From assembly GCF_006716265.1 (NCBI RefSeq), contig NZ_VFOS01000005.1, positions 1 through 64,000 on the forward strand: a stretch of DNA of 64,000 nucleotides. The letters run 5' to 3'. This document shows positions 8,578 through 17,980 of this stretch, one piece after another. The notes under the pieces are model-generated. The model was given only the letters and a program-made list of their open reading frames with translations, was not told where the DNA came from and did no database searches. This stretch comes from Rarobacter faecitabidus. GTDB lineage: Bacteria > Actinomycetota > Actinomycetes > Actinomycetales > Cellulomonadaceae. Position 1 is the first letter of the stretch. Every line of letters starts with the position of its first letter. Position numbers and translations under genes: made by a program.

Positions 8578-9963
8578 ATGAGTAATTCTGAGTATGGCGA
8601 GCCGTTTGACGAGCCCTCGAACGAAGGTCCGGGCCGCACTCCTCCACAGGACGTCGCCGCAGAACAGAGCGTGCTCGGATCGATGCTGATCTCGAAGGAC
8701 GCGATCGCCGACGTCATCGAGGCGGTACGCGACAGCGACTTCTACCGGCCGTCACACGAGATCATCTACAGCGCGATCACCAACCTGTACGGCCGCGGCG
8801 AACCCGCTGACGCGATTACGGTCGTCGACGAACTGACGAAACGCGGCGAACTCGGTCGCATCGGCGGCGCAACCTACATCCACGACCTGATCGCGATGGT
8901 TCCCACCGCGGCGAACGCCGGATACTACGCGCGAATCGTCCGGGAGCGGGCCATCCTGCGGCGCCTCGTAGAGGCCGGAACCCGCATCGTGCAGATCGGC
9001 TATGCCGCCGACGGCGGGGACGTCGACGAACTCGTGAACAATGCCCAGGCCGAGGTCTACGCGGTCACCGAGACCCGCGCGACCGAGGACTACGTCGTCC
9101 TTGGGCCGGTCGTTGATCAGACCTTCGACGAGATCGAGCGCATCGCCCAGAGCGGCGAGGGAATGGCGGGCGTGCCAACGGGCTTCGACGACCTGGACTC
9201 GCTCACCAACGGCCTGCACGCCGGCCAGATGATCGTCATCGCCGCCCGGCCCGCGATCGGCAAGTCCACGCTGGGCATCGATATCGTTCGGTCCGCCGCG
9301 ATCAAGCACAATCAGACGGCCGTCGTGTTCTCCCTCGAGATGTCGCGCACCGAGATCGCCATGCGCCTGCTGTCGGCCGAATCCGAACTCTCCCTGCAGA
9401 AACTGCGCACTGGGCGAGTCGACGCGAACGACTGGAGCCGTCTCGCGAACACGCAGAAGAGGATCGCCGACGCCCCCCTTTACATCGATGACTCGCCCAA
9501 CATGTCCCTCATGGAGATCCGCGCCAAGTGCCGCCGGCTCAAGCAGCGCCACGACCTGAAGCTCGTGGTGATCGACTACCTCCAGCTGATGACTTCCGGC
9601 AAGCGCGTCGAGTCCCGCCAGCAGGAGGTGTCAGAGTTCTCCCGGGCCCTCAAGCTCCTCGCCAAGGAGCTCGAGGTGCCGGTGATCGCGATCTCGCAGC
9701 TCAACCGTGGCCCCGAGCAGCGAACCGATAAGAGGCCGCAGATGAGCGATCTGCGTGAGTCGGGCTCCATCGAGCAGGACGCCGACATGGTGATCCTGCT
9801 GCACCGCGAGGACGCCTACGAGCCGGAATCCCCTAGAGCGGGCGAGGCGGACCTGATCGTCGCGAAACACCGTAACGGCCCTACCGCGACCATCGCGGTG
9901 GCCTTCCAGGGCCGTTACTCGCGCTTCAAGAACATGGCGCGCGACGCATCCTTCGGCGGGTAG
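8578..9963 (+). CDS. dnaB: Replicative DNA helicase
   Basis: From ATG 8578 (GGAGG five bases upstream) the protein has about 461 residues. The N-terminal DnaB domain (about 25-130, PPQDVAAEQSVLGSML) is followed by a linker and the RecA-like helicase domain with Walker A ARPAIGKST (Lys229), Walker B VVIDYLQLM and the C-terminal DMVILLHREDAY motif. The length shows there is no intein, unlike some mycobacterial dnaB genes. It unwinds DNA ahead of the replication fork as a hexamer. In-frame ATG 8563 is a less likely start. Confidence 0.97.
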   Translation: MSNSEYGEPFDEPSNEGPGRTPPQDVAAEQSVLGSMLISKDAIADVIEAVRDSDFYRPSHEIIYSAITNLYGRGEPADAITVVDELTKRGELGRIGGATYIHDLIAMVPTAANAGYYARIVRERAILRRLVEAGTRIVQIGYAADGGDVDELVNNAQAEVYAVTETRATEDYVVLGPVVDQTFDEIERIAQSGEGMAGVPTGFDDLDSLTNGLHAGQMIVIAARPAIGKSTLGIDIVRSAAIKHNQTAVVFSLEMSRTEIAMRLLSAESELSLQKLRTGRVDANDWSRLANTQKRIADAPLYIDDSPNMSLMEIRAKCRRLKQRHDLKLVVIDYLQLMTSGKRVESRQQEVSEFSRALKLLAKELEVPVIAISQLNRGPEQRTDKRPQMSDLRESGSIEQDADMVILLHREDAYEPESPRAGEADLIVAKHRNGPTATIAVAFQGRYSRFKNMARDASFGG

Positions 9964-10125
9964 CCGCCGCCGGTACGCGGTGGTGGGTGATCGACGAGTC
10001 CTCGGTTGGCCCTGCCGAAAGTCCGTGCGACGTGCCCGCATCGCGGGACAGCCGGGCGCGGAATCGGTCAGGCCCGGAATCCGTCAAGCGGAATCAACCG
10101 GCCGTCGTAGTGGTTGAAAAGTGAC

Positions 10126-10800
10126 GTGACTACGACAGACTCTCCAGCCCGCGCCATCGAAATCGACATCTGGGCGGACATCGCGTGCCCCTGGTGCTAC
10201 ATCGGCAAGCGCCGGCTGCAGACCGCTATGGATCAGGTCCGAGCCGAGAACCCCGCCGCGCAGTTCCTCGTCCGCTATCACGCGTTCCTGCTCGATCCGT
10301 ACGCGAAGCCCGCCGATGGCCGCACCGAGGCGGATGTCCTGGCATTGAAGTTCGGTGATCGCGGGGCCGCCATCAAGGCGCTCTCCCAGGTCACACAGGT
10401 CGCGGCCCAGGAGGGGCTGACGTTCGACTTCGACGCCCTCGTCCCCACCACCACGCGACCCGCCCTGCAAATGCTGGCATACGCGGCCAGCGCGGCGGCC
10501 GATCGCCAGGCGGAGCTCGCCGAGGCGCTATACCGCGCCCACTTCAGCGAAGGTCAGGATGTGGCCGACGTCGAAGTGCTGATCGCGGCCGCCGCAGACA
10601 TAGGAATCGGCGAGGACGAGGCGCGCCGTGCGCTCGATTCTGACGAGGCAGCGGATGCAGTCCAGCGCGATCTGGCGCAGGCCACCGAGCTGGGCATCAC
10701 GGGCGTGCCGTTCTTCGTCCTGGACGGAAAGTACTCAGCGTCCGGCGCGCAGCCGGCCGAGCTTTTCCTGAGAGCATTCCAGGATTTGCAAGAGGCGTGA
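10126..10800 (+). CDS. DsbA-family (FrnE-like) thiol oxidoreductase
   Basis: The protein has about 224 residues from GTG 10126; a TTG at 10114 is an alternative and neither has a strong ribosome site. The thioredoxin-like fold starts EIDIWADIACPWCYIGKRR with the CPWC active pair (Cys21 and Cys24 from this start). It has the helical insertion of the DsbA/FrnE group and the cis-Pro loop GITGVPFFV near residues 188-196. There is no signal peptide, so it is cytosolic. FrnE-type proteins act as disulfide isomerases or oxidoreductases; the partner here is unknown. Its stop overlaps a possible GTG of the next gene. Confidence 0.85.
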   Translation: MTTTDSPARAIEIDIWADIACPWCYIGKRRLQTAMDQVRAENPAAQFLVRYHAFLLDPYAKPADGRTEADVLALKFGDRGAAIKALSQVTQVAAQEGLTFDFDALVPTTTRPALQMLAYAASAAADRQAELAEALYRAHFSEGQDVADVEVLIAAAADIGIGEDEARRALDSDEAADAVQRDLAQATELGITGVPFFVLDGKYSASGAQPAELFLRAFQDLQEA

Positions 10801-10832
10801 CTATCCGGGCGTTAGCGGGGACAATGGGAAGC

Positions 10833-11873
10833 ATGTCCCAAGGCGTCAGATTTGCAGTTATCGGTTATGGCGGCTCCGGACGGGGTATTCACGCCCGGCT
10901 CATTCGCGAAGCGGGCTCGCGGGTTACGGCCGTCGTCGTGCGCAGTCCCGAACGGAGGGCGCAGGCTCTCGCGGACTGGCCGGACGCGCAGGTGTACTCG
11001 TCGATCGAGAACCTGATTTCCTCGGGCGGCGGCTTCGACGCGGTTGTCGTCGCGTCGCCCTCGGGGAACCACGTCGATCACGCAACGCAGTTGATCAACG
11101 CCCGCATTCCCTTCGTCATCGACAAGCCGCTGGCCCCGACGGCCGATGAGTCCGCTCTCGTTCTCGCGCACGCGCGCGAGAAGCGGGTGCCGTTTACCGT
11201 CTTCCAGAACCGGCGGTGGGATCCGGAGCAGCTGACACTGAAGTCGCTGATCGACGCGGGCGACCTGGGTGACGTCCACACCTTCGAGCGCCACTGGGAG
11301 CGCTGGCGCCCGGTGCCGCAGCAGCGGTGGAAGGAACTCGATCCGGTCGCCGGCGGGCTGCTACTCGATCTCGGCACGCACCTGGTGGATTCGGCCACGC
11401 AACTGTTCGGCCGCGTGCAGTCGGTCTACGCCGACCTGCGCTGCCTGACCACGCCCGTCGAGGACGATGTCTTTCTCACCCTGCACCACGCTCCCCAGGG
11501 CGACAAGCCCGGCGTGATCTCGCGCCTGTGGGGCGGCGCTCTGGTCGGTGCGCCGGGTCCGCGCACGCGCGTGCTCGGATCCAAGGGTGCGTACCTGGTG
11601 ACGTCTTTTGAGGGCGAGGCGTCGCCCTTCACGGTCTTGGACGAGGCCGCCACCGCCGATACCGAGGGATGGCTCGTCACGGGCGACGAGCGTCGCCTGG
11701 TGACGCGCGCCCCCGGCGGGCACGTCGATTTCTATCACGCGGTCGTGGCGTGGCTGACCGCGCGCGGCCCCATTCCGGTGCACCCTGCCGATGCGGTGCG
11801 CACCGCCGAGGTGCTCGACGCGGCGCGCATCAGCTCCCGCGAGGGCCGTTGCGTCTCGGTCCGCGCGGACTGA
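10833..11873 (+). CDS. Gfo/Idh/MocA-family oxidoreductase
   Basis: From ATG 10833 the protein has 346 residues, with GGGAA upstream. A GTG at 10797 would overlap the previous stop by 4 bp and is an alternative. The N-terminal NAD(P)-binding Rossmann fold starts VRFAVIGYGGSGRG, followed by VVVASPSGNHVDHA and DKPLAPTADE with the family Lys (DKP). The C-terminal alpha/beta domain holds GGGLLLDLGTHLVD-type segments (written here VAGGLLLDLGTHLVD). Members oxidise or reduce sugars, inositols or their derivatives. The substrate is not predictable, though inositol or sugar chemistry is typical. Confidence 0.88.
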   Translation: MSQGVRFAVIGYGGSGRGIHARLIREAGSRVTAVVVRSPERRAQALADWPDAQVYSSIENLISSGGGFDAVVVASPSGNHVDHATQLINARIPFVIDKPLAPTADESALVLAHAREKRVPFTVFQNRRWDPEQLTLKSLIDAGDLGDVHTFERHWERWRPVPQQRWKELDPVAGGLLLDLGTHLVDSATQLFGRVQSVYADLRCLTTPVEDDVFLTLHHAPQGDKPGVISRLWGGALVGAPGPRTRVLGSKGAYLVTSFEGEASPFTVLDEAATADTEGWLVTGDERRLVTRAPGGHVDFYHAVVAWLTARGPIPVHPADAVRTAEVLDAARISSREGRCVSVRAD

Positions 11874-12068
11874 TGCCGGAACTGCCTGAGGCCTCAGCGG
11901 CGGTCCGCGCAGCTGAGGCTTAGCCGCGTCCTGGCCGGCGAATGCCGGAACCACCTCAGCGTCCGCACCGCCGCTGCCGGCTCGGTCGGGGCCATAACTG
12001 TGCCGTACGGGGTGTGAAATACAGGTCGCTCGACGGCGCTAACGTGGTGCGAATCGGGATGGCCGCTA
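11873..12068 (+). pseudogene. Probable decayed formamidopyrimidine-DNA glycosylase (fpg) remnant
   Basis: The ATG at 11873 overlaps the preceding TGA (TGATG) and reads MPELPEASAAVRAAEA before a TAG. MPELPE is the invariant N terminus of Fpg, with catalytic Pro2 and Glu3. The reading shifts frame after this (LSRVLAGE follows in the +1 frame). At about 12008-12065 the original frame again gives VRGVKYRSLDGANVVRIGM, which resembles the Fpg strand pair RRGKYL...ALVVHLGM. The DNA between is too short for a complete N-domain and everything downstream is missing; the LysR gene begins to overlap here. No functional protein is expected. Confidence 0.5.
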
Positions 12069-13001
12069 CTAGACCGGTGGGGCCGCGGGGCTGTTCGCGC
12101 GGTGGTGGAGTTCGTCCGTGACGTCGCGCAGCGCCTGGCGCAGCGCGACGATCGCAGGATGGCCACCGCTGCCGTCCCGGACACCGGTCAGTAGCCGCCG
12201 CTGCGGGTTGCCGGGGAGCGGCACCAATCGCACCCTGGGAGTCTGGCTCAGCCAGAGCAAATCGGGGACGAGTGCCACCGCGTGACCAGTCTCGACGAGG
12301 TGGAGATGCAGCAGGATGTCCGTCGACACGAAGGGCACATGCGGCGTGAATCCCTGTTCCTGCATCAGGGCGATCGCCCATCGGCCGAAGGCGGAGGACT
12401 CGTTCTCTAGCACCCAGGGCGCGCTGGCCAGGCCGGCGAGAACCGCGCGGGGATCCGACCACGGACCCGACATCGGCAGGGCGGCGCGCAACGGATCCAG
12501 GGTCAGCAGATCCCACTCGATGCCTGCGGATCCGCGGATGGGCTGTCCCGGGTATTCCTCCCCGAGGATCAGGTCGTATTCGTGGCTGAGCAGGCCGCCT
12601 ACGGCGTCAGGCTCGTCGTATTGGGTGACCTCTATCTGCAGTTCCGGGAAGCGCTGCGCGAGCAGCGTCAGGGTCTCGGGGACCAGCGTGAGCAGGACCG
12701 ACTGGAAGCAAGCGATGCGCATGCGCCCGCCGACCTCACCCAACGAGGCTGCGAGTTCGGCCTCGGCCTGCTCGAGTTGGGCGATGACGATTTCGGCATG
12801 ATTCGCGAGGATCTCGCCCTGCCTGGTCAGCCGCAGGCCCCGGCCAACGCGCTCGGTCAACGCGACGTGCGTCTCGGCCTCGAGTGCCGATAGCTGCTGA
12901 GATATCGCGGACGGCGTGTAGTTGAGGATGTACGCGACCTCCGCCAGCGTGCCGTGGCGACGGAGTTCCAGGAGGATGCGCATGCGGGGGACGCTAAGCA
13001 T
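12069..13001 (-). CDS. LysR-family transcriptional regulator
   Basis: The 310-residue protein has an N-terminal winged helix-turn-helix (about 1-60: MRILLELRRHGTLAEVAYIL, then YTPSAISQQLSALEAETHVAL) and a periplasmic-binding-like effector domain (about 90-295). It is divergent from an EamA exporter with only 72 bp between the starts, the usual arrangement for a LysR protein controlling its neighbour, resembling ArgP/LysG-LysE-type export control. The effector is probably an amino acid; this is inference from the neighbour. Its 3' end abuts the fpg remnant. Confidence 0.92.
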   Translation of the reverse strand: MLSVPRMRILLELRRHGTLAEVAYILNYTPSAISQQLSALEAETHVALTERVGRGLRLTRQGEILANHAEIVIAQLEQAEAELAASLGEVGGRMRIACFQSVLLTLVPETLTLLAQRFPELQIEVTQYDEPDAVGGLLSHEYDLILGEEYPGQPIRGSAGIEWDLLTLDPLRAALPMSGPWSDPRAVLAGLASAPWVLENESSAFGRWAIALMQEQGFTPHVPFVSTDILLHLHLVETGHAVALVPDLLWLSQTPRVRLVPLPGNPQRRLLTGVRDGSGGHPAIVALRQALRDVTDELHHRANSPAAPPV

Positions 13002-13073
13002 GTAGCAATCCTAATGAATATCGTGAAGAAACATTCGCTGGACTTACTGTAGGCGGCGGATCATCCTTATCTG

Positions 13074-14030
13074 GTGACGCGAAAGTACTACCTAGCCCTT
13101 GCCATGCTCTTCGGCGCGACGATCACCACCCAACTCGGCGCGGTGACCGCTACGCGTCTCTTTGACGACCTCGGAGTCCTCGGAACGGCCGCGGTGCGCC
13201 TGGCCATCGCCGCCGTGATCATCATCGCGATCACGAGGCCCGCCATCAGCGCCTGGACCAAGTCCACCTGGATCTCCGTGACCGGCCTCGGCATGGCGAT
13301 GGCTGGCATGAACGCCAGCTTCTACGCCGCCATCGATCGCATCCCCCTCGGGATCGCCGTCGCCACGGAACTGCTCGGTCCGTTGCTGCTCGCCACGTTG
13401 CTCAGCCGGAAGGCGTCCCATTTCGTCTGGACCGGACTCGCGATGGGCGGCGTGATTACCCTCGGCCTCGCCGATGGCGTGGCCGGATCGCTCGATCCGA
13501 TCGGCCTCGCGTTCGCCGCGGCGTCGGGAGCCTGCTGGGCCCTATACATCCCGCTGCTCGCACGCGTCGGCCGCGTCGACCCGGGCGTAGGTCCGCTCGG
13601 CATCGCCATGGGAGCCGGTGCGCTTGTGCTGCTGCCGTTCGGCGCCGGGGGGATCGTGGCCTCCCTCGGCAGCCCGTCACTGGTCGGCTGGGCGGCCGCG
13701 ACCGCCCTGCTCGGTGCCCTCCTGCCCTACGCGATGGAGCTCATGGCCACGCGTCACATGCCGTCGCGCGTCTTCAGCGTGCTCGCCGCCCGCGAGCCGG
13801 TCATCGCGGCGTCGATCGGGCTCGTGCTACTCGGCCAGGTCCTGCCCGTCACGGCCGTGATCGCGATCGGCGCGGTTGTCGTGGCCGCCGTAGCCACGGC
13901 ACTGAGCGGGCGAGAGGCCGCGATCGAGAATGCGGTCTCGGCTGACGACGACCTCACGCCGCCTGAGCCGCTCGGGCGCCGCAAGATATCCGAGGACGAG
14001 CCCGCCCCCGCGCTCGAACTCGCTGCGTAG
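13074..14030 (+). CDS. EamA/RhtA-type amino-acid or metabolite exporter
   Basis: The 318-residue protein has ten predicted membrane helices as two EamA repeats (about 5-135 and 145-285) and a hydrophilic C-terminal tail of about 35 residues. Motifs such as ATELLGPLLLATLLSRK and ASGACWALYIPLLARVG resemble the RhtA threonine/homoserine exporter group. The GTG start lacks a clear ribosome site, so a slightly later start is possible. Divergence from a LysR gene suggests inducible export. Substrate unknown. Confidence 0.88.
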   Translation: MTRKYYLALAMLFGATITTQLGAVTATRLFDDLGVLGTAAVRLAIAAVIIIAITRPAISAWTKSTWISVTGLGMAMAGMNASFYAAIDRIPLGIAVATELLGPLLLATLLSRKASHFVWTGLAMGGVITLGLADGVAGSLDPIGLAFAAASGACWALYIPLLARVGRVDPGVGPLGIAMGAGALVLLPFGAGGIVASLGSPSLVGWAAATALLGALLPYAMELMATRHMPSRVFSVLAAREPVIAASIGLVLLGQVLPVTAVIAIGAVVVAAVATALSGREAAIENAVSADDDLTPPEPLGRRKISEDEPAPALELAA

Positions 14031-14141
14031 GCGACTTCACCGGGGAGATCGCCCTACCGGATCGGGTAGGGCGACCACGACAGCACCCTTGCGCACGAAG
14101 CGTGTCGCCAAGCGATGCCCGCCCGCGCTAGCATGTGTCAC

Positions 14142-14189
14142 ATGACAACAGCGCATCTCCGAGCCGGAGCATGGTGGCCCGCCTCCTAG
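14142..14189 (+). CDS. trpL: Tryptophan-operon leader peptide
   Basis: The 15-codon frame reads MTTAHLRAGAWWPAS and contains two adjacent Trp codons (14172-14177). It is followed by a GC-rich region and a terminator hairpin before the anthranilate synthase gene. This is the classical attenuation layout: ribosome stalling at Trp codons when charged tRNA-Trp is low favours an antiterminator. Confidence 0.85.
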   Translation: MTTAHLRAGAWWPAS

Positions 14190-14218
14190 GCGGCCTTGCG
14201 TTGATCAGTGTGAAGATG

Positions 14219-14248
14219 AAAGCGACCGCCCCCGCTGGCGGTCGCTTT
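14219..14248 (+). terminator. Attenuator hairpin of the trp leader
   Basis: A perfect 12-bp stem, AAAGCGACCGCC paired with GGCGGTCGCTTT, has a CCCGCT loop and a short U-run. It lies 30 bp after the leader-peptide stop and 48 bp before the anthranilate synthase start. A competing pairing is possible with the GC-rich segment at about 14180-14196 (GCCTCCTAGGCGGCC). Confidence 0.8.
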
Positions 14249-14295
14249 CGCGCATCTTGCCGGGGACGAGTCCGGACCGAAGGGACACATCAGCC

Positions 14296-16290
14296 GTGAC
14301 TGATTCACTGCTCACCCGGATTCTCTCGGAGAACCCGCCCGCCGCGTATGCGCTGCTCGCACGGCAGGAAAGGGGCACGCTGGAAGTGCTCGTCGGCGAT
14401 GTCGCGGACGTCGACACCCTCGCCGAGATTCCGCTGCACGGCCCGAATGGCGCGGCGCAGCAGGTGCTGACGCTCGTACCGTTCCGTCAGGTGCGCGAGC
14501 GAGGCTACGCGGCAATCGACGACGGCGCTCCGCTGCGTTGCCTGATCGTGCGCGAACGCGAGGAGATCGACCTGCCGGCCGCCACTGCACTCCTACCCGC
14601 GGACCTCCCCACCCTGACGCCCCATGGCTTCGACGTGAGCGATGAGGACTACACCGGCACCGTTCGCACGGTGCTCAAGGACGAGATCGGGCAGGGCGAG
14701 GGCGCCAACTTCGTGATCCGGCGTGACTTCGTGGCGCAGGCGGAGGGGTCGCCCTCCGCCTTGGCGCTAGCCACCCTGCGCCGCCTGCTCGAACGCGAGC
14801 GCGGGGCCTACTGGACGTTCGCGGTCGTGACCGACGGCGTCATCCTGGCGGGCGCCTCCCCCGAGCGTCATGTCTCGGTCAAGGATGGCGTTGCCGCCAT
14901 GAACCCGATCTCGGGCACGTATCGTCACCCGAAGGGCGGCGTCGACCCGGCGGTGTTCAGCCAGTTCCTCCTCGACACCAAGGAGGTCGAGGAACTGTTC
15001 ATGGTCGTGGACGAGGAACTCAAGATGATGTCCGAGGTCTGCGCCGACGGTGGCGTGGTCGAGGGCCCCTACCTGAAGCAGATGTCCCGCGTGACGCACA
15101 CCGAGTACATCCTGCGCGGTCACACGAGCCTGGACGTGCGGGACGTGCTGCGCGAGACGATGTTCGCGCCGACCGTCACCGGCTCGCCGATGCAGAACGC
15201 GTGCGCGGTGATCGCCCGCCACGAGCGCCGCGGACGAGGCTACTATTCGGGCGTGGCCGCGCTCATCACGCCGGAGGGCGACGGCTTCGAACTCGACGCC
15301 CCGATCCTGATCCGCACCGCGCAGATCTCTTCCGCCGGTGAGGTTCGCGTGAGCGCGGGCGCCACGCTGGTGCGCCACTCGTCGCCCGAGGGCGAGGTAG
15401 CCGAGACCGCAGGCAAGGCTGCGGGGCTGCTCGGGGCACTCGGCCTCGAGGCCGCGTACCTGGCCGGGTTCGGCGCAGGCGTGCCGGCTGTCCCCGTGCC
15501 ACCTGAGGCCGTGGACGAGTATTCCTCGTCCGCCAGTCGGACGGTGCCCGATGCGGCGGCTGCCGCTAGTGCGGACGTGATCCTGGCCGATGACCCGGTG
15601 ATCCACGGCGCGCTGCAGGCGCGCAACAAAATGCTCGCGCCGTTCTGGCTCGCAGAGCAGGCGCCGAGCAGGACGCCCGATCTGGCCGGTCGCAACGTGG
15701 TCGTTGTGGACGCCGAGGACAGGTTCACGACGATGCTCGCCCACCAGCTGCGTCACCTCGGGATGAACGTGCGCGTCGTACCGTGGAGCGACGTCGCCGA
15801 GGATGGCGAGCTGAAACTGCCCGACGACGTCGATTTCCTGGACCTGATCGTCTCCGGCCCTGGCCCCGGAGACCCGACCGACCTATCTGAAACGCGTATC
15901 CGTCGGCTGCGCGCACTCGCTCAGCGCCGGATGCGCGATCGCGCGCCGCTCGTCGCGGTGTGCCTGAGTCATCAGGCCGTCGCGACCGAGCTTGGTATTC
16001 CCTTGGCTCGACTCGACGAGCCGCGCCAAGGCGTTCAACTCGAGATCGACTACTTCGGCACACCCGCGCGAATCGGCTTCTACAACACCTTCACCGCGCG
16101 CGTTGCGCCCGGTTCGAAGCCGATCCTGCCAGTGACGGGTGACGCTGAGGCGGCTGTCGACCCCGCCACCGGCGACGTGTTCGCCTTGCGCGGGCGGGGG
16201 CTCGCAACCCTGCAGGGGCATGCCGAGTCGATCCTCTCGATCGACGGCCTCACGATCCTCGAACGCATGGTTCGCCACGCCCTCGCCTAG
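14296..16290 (+). CDS. trpE: Fused anthranilate synthase (TrpE-TrpG)
   Basis: From GTG 14296 the protein has about 664 residues. The N-terminal two-thirds is the chorismate-binding TrpE part (RDFVAQAEG, AMNPISGTYRHP, EELKMMSEVCADGG, TVTGSPMQNA, GRGYYSGVAAL). The C-terminal third, about 470-664, is a class I glutamine amidotransferase with the nucleophile in VAVCLSHQ (Cys556) and the His642/Glu644 pair in GHAES. It makes anthranilate from chorismate and glutamine in the first step of tryptophan synthesis. The fused form resembles PhzE-like and actinobacterial TrpEG proteins; the Trp attenuator upstream argues for tryptophan biosynthesis. No other trp genes follow here. Confidence 0.92.
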   Translation: MTDSLLTRILSENPPAAYALLARQERGTLEVLVGDVADVDTLAEIPLHGPNGAAQQVLTLVPFRQVRERGYAAIDDGAPLRCLIVREREEIDLPAATALLPADLPTLTPHGFDVSDEDYTGTVRTVLKDEIGQGEGANFVIRRDFVAQAEGSPSALALATLRRLLERERGAYWTFAVVTDGVILAGASPERHVSVKDGVAAMNPISGTYRHPKGGVDPAVFSQFLLDTKEVEELFMVVDEELKMMSEVCADGGVVEGPYLKQMSRVTHTEYILRGHTSLDVRDVLRETMFAPTVTGSPMQNACAVIARHERRGRGYYSGVAALITPEGDGFELDAPILIRTAQISSAGEVRVSAGATLVRHSSPEGEVAETAGKAAGLLGALGLEAAYLAGFGAGVPAVPVPPEAVDEYSSSASRTVPDAAAAASADVILADDPVIHGALQARNKMLAPFWLAEQAPSRTPDLAGRNVVVVDAEDRFTTMLAHQLRHLGMNVRVVPWSDVAEDGELKLPDDVDFLDLIVSGPGPGDPTDLSETRIRRLRALAQRRMRDRAPLVAVCLSHQAVATELGIPLARLDEPRQGVQLEIDYFGTPARIGFYNTFTARVAPGSKPILPVTGDAEAAVDPATGDVFALRGRGLATLQGHAESILSIDGLTILERMVRHALA

Positions 16291-16514
16291 ATTGCACGGG
16301 CCTCTCCGCTCGCGCCCTCGCGGGCGGCGGTAACGGTTGGTGGCGGTTTGGGGTCGTTGGAGTCGTGTGGGGGCCACTACTAAGTACCCGAGAGGCAGAT
16401 CAAGGTGGTGGAGGCTGGGCCCGTCAGGCATCGCCGCGAGGAACACGGCGGCCGAGAGCGGCACCGGGAAACTCGTCCTAACCCGGCCGCCAAACCGCAC
16501 CGAATAATGATGGG

Positions 16515-17897
16515 ATGACAAGCGTCGACGGCGATCGCGAACTACAGCGAGCCCTGAGCAACCGGCACCTCCAGCTCATCGCCATCGGCGGGGCGATAGG
16601 AACGGGTCTGTTTATGGGCTCGGGCAAGACGATCTCGCTCGCGGGTCCGTCCGTGCTACTCGTCTACGGCGTGATCGGCTTCATGCTGTTCTTCGTGATG
16701 CGGGCGATGGGCGAGCTGCTGCTCTCCAATCTGGGCTATCGGTCATTCCGCGACATCGCCAGCGACATCCTCGGCCCGTGGGCCGGCTTCTTCACCGGCT
16801 GGACGTACTGGTTCTGCTGGATCGTCACGGGCATCGCGGACATCGTGGCTGTCGCCGGCTATGTCGCGTTCTGGTTCCCCGACCTGCCCAGGTGGATCCC
16901 GGCGGTCTCGATGATCCTGCTGCTGCTCGCGCTCAACCTCGTCACGGTCAAGCTGTTCGGCGAACTCGAGTTCTGGTTCGCGCTCGTCAAGATCGTCGCC
17001 ATCGTCGCGCTCATCGTGACCGGTGTCGTCATGCTCGCCATCGCCTTCCAGTCGCCGGACGGGCATCGGGCCACGCTCGCCAACCTTTACAACGACGGCG
17101 GTGTCTTCCCGCACGGGTTCATGGGGTTCCTGGGCGGCTTCCAGATCGCGCTGTTCGCGTTCGTCGGGATCGAACTCGTCGGCACCGCAGCGGCCGAGAC
17201 CAAGGACCCGGAGCGCAACCTGCCCAAGGCCATCAACTCGATCCCGTTGCGCGTCGTGCTGTTCTACGTGGGTGCGCTCGCAATCATCATGGCGATCACG
17301 CCGTGGCGGGAGATCGAGCCGGGCAAGAGCCCATTCGTCGCGATGTTCGCGCTCGCGGGGTTGCCCGCGGCCGCGGCGATCATCAACTTCGTGGTCCTGA
17401 CATCGGCCGCCTCGTCCGCGAACAGCGGGATCTTCTCCACGTCGCGAATGCTCTACGGCCTGGGACACGAGCGCGATGCCCCGCGCAGGTTCACCCGGCT
17501 GTCCGGGCGCAGCGTGCCGGCCAATGCGCTCGTCTTCTCGTGCGCCTGCCTGATCCCCGGCGCCGCCCTGCTCTACGGCTCGAACTCGATCATCGAGGCG
17601 TTCACGCTGGTGACGACCGTGTCGGCGCTGCTGTTCATGTTCGTGTGGTCCATCATCCTGGTGTCCTACATCGTCTACCGGCGGCGCCGCCCCTCGGATC
17701 ACCTCGCATCGAAGTTCAAGATGCCCGGCGGCGTCTTCATGTGCTGGGTCGTGCTCGCCTTCTTCGCGGCGATGCTCGTGGTGCTCGCCCTGTTCGATGA
17801 CACCCGGGTTGCGTTGCTGGTGACGCCGATCTGGTTCGCGATCCTGGCGGTGGCATGGGCGTTCATTCAACGCCGTCGAACGGTGAGTTCCTTGTAG
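16515..17897 (+). CDS. Amino-acid permease (AAT/CycA-like, APC superfamily)
   Basis: The 460-residue protein has twelve membrane helices and the AAT-family N terminus (LSNRHLQLIAIGGAIGTGLFMGSG), the FVGIELVGTAAAETKDPERNLPKAIN segment (seen as FVGIELVGTAA and AETKDPERN) and a C-terminal basic end. The closest look is to CycA (D-Ala/D-Ser/Gly) and related proton-coupled amino-acid importers. The exact substrate is not determined. Start ATG at 16515; the 224 bp before it hold no gene. Confidence 0.9.
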   Translation: MTSVDGDRELQRALSNRHLQLIAIGGAIGTGLFMGSGKTISLAGPSVLLVYGVIGFMLFFVMRAMGELLLSNLGYRSFRDIASDILGPWAGFFTGWTYWFCWIVTGIADIVAVAGYVAFWFPDLPRWIPAVSMILLLLALNLVTVKLFGELEFWFALVKIVAIVALIVTGVVMLAIAFQSPDGHRATLANLYNDGGVFPHGFMGFLGGFQIALFAFVGIELVGTAAAETKDPERNLPKAINSIPLRVVLFYVGALAIIMAITPWREIEPGKSPFVAMFALAGLPAAAAIINFVVLTSAASSANSGIFSTSRMLYGLGHERDAPRRFTRLSGRSVPANALVFSCACLIPGAALLYGSNSIIEAFTLVTTVSALLFMFVWSIILVSYIVYRRRRPSDHLASKFKMPGGVFMCWVVLAFFAAMLVVLALFDDTRVALLVTPIWFAILAVAWAFIQRRRTVSSL

Positions 17898-17980
17898 GAC
17901 GGTGGTCCTTATCTTGAGATGTACGGACTAGTTTCCCAGACGAAACGATTCGCTTGTGGACGCGCGCAAATCCGACGGGT

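Noticed and set aside
8578-9963. Intein in dnaB
   Set aside because: The protein is of normal length and the Walker A region is uninterrupted.
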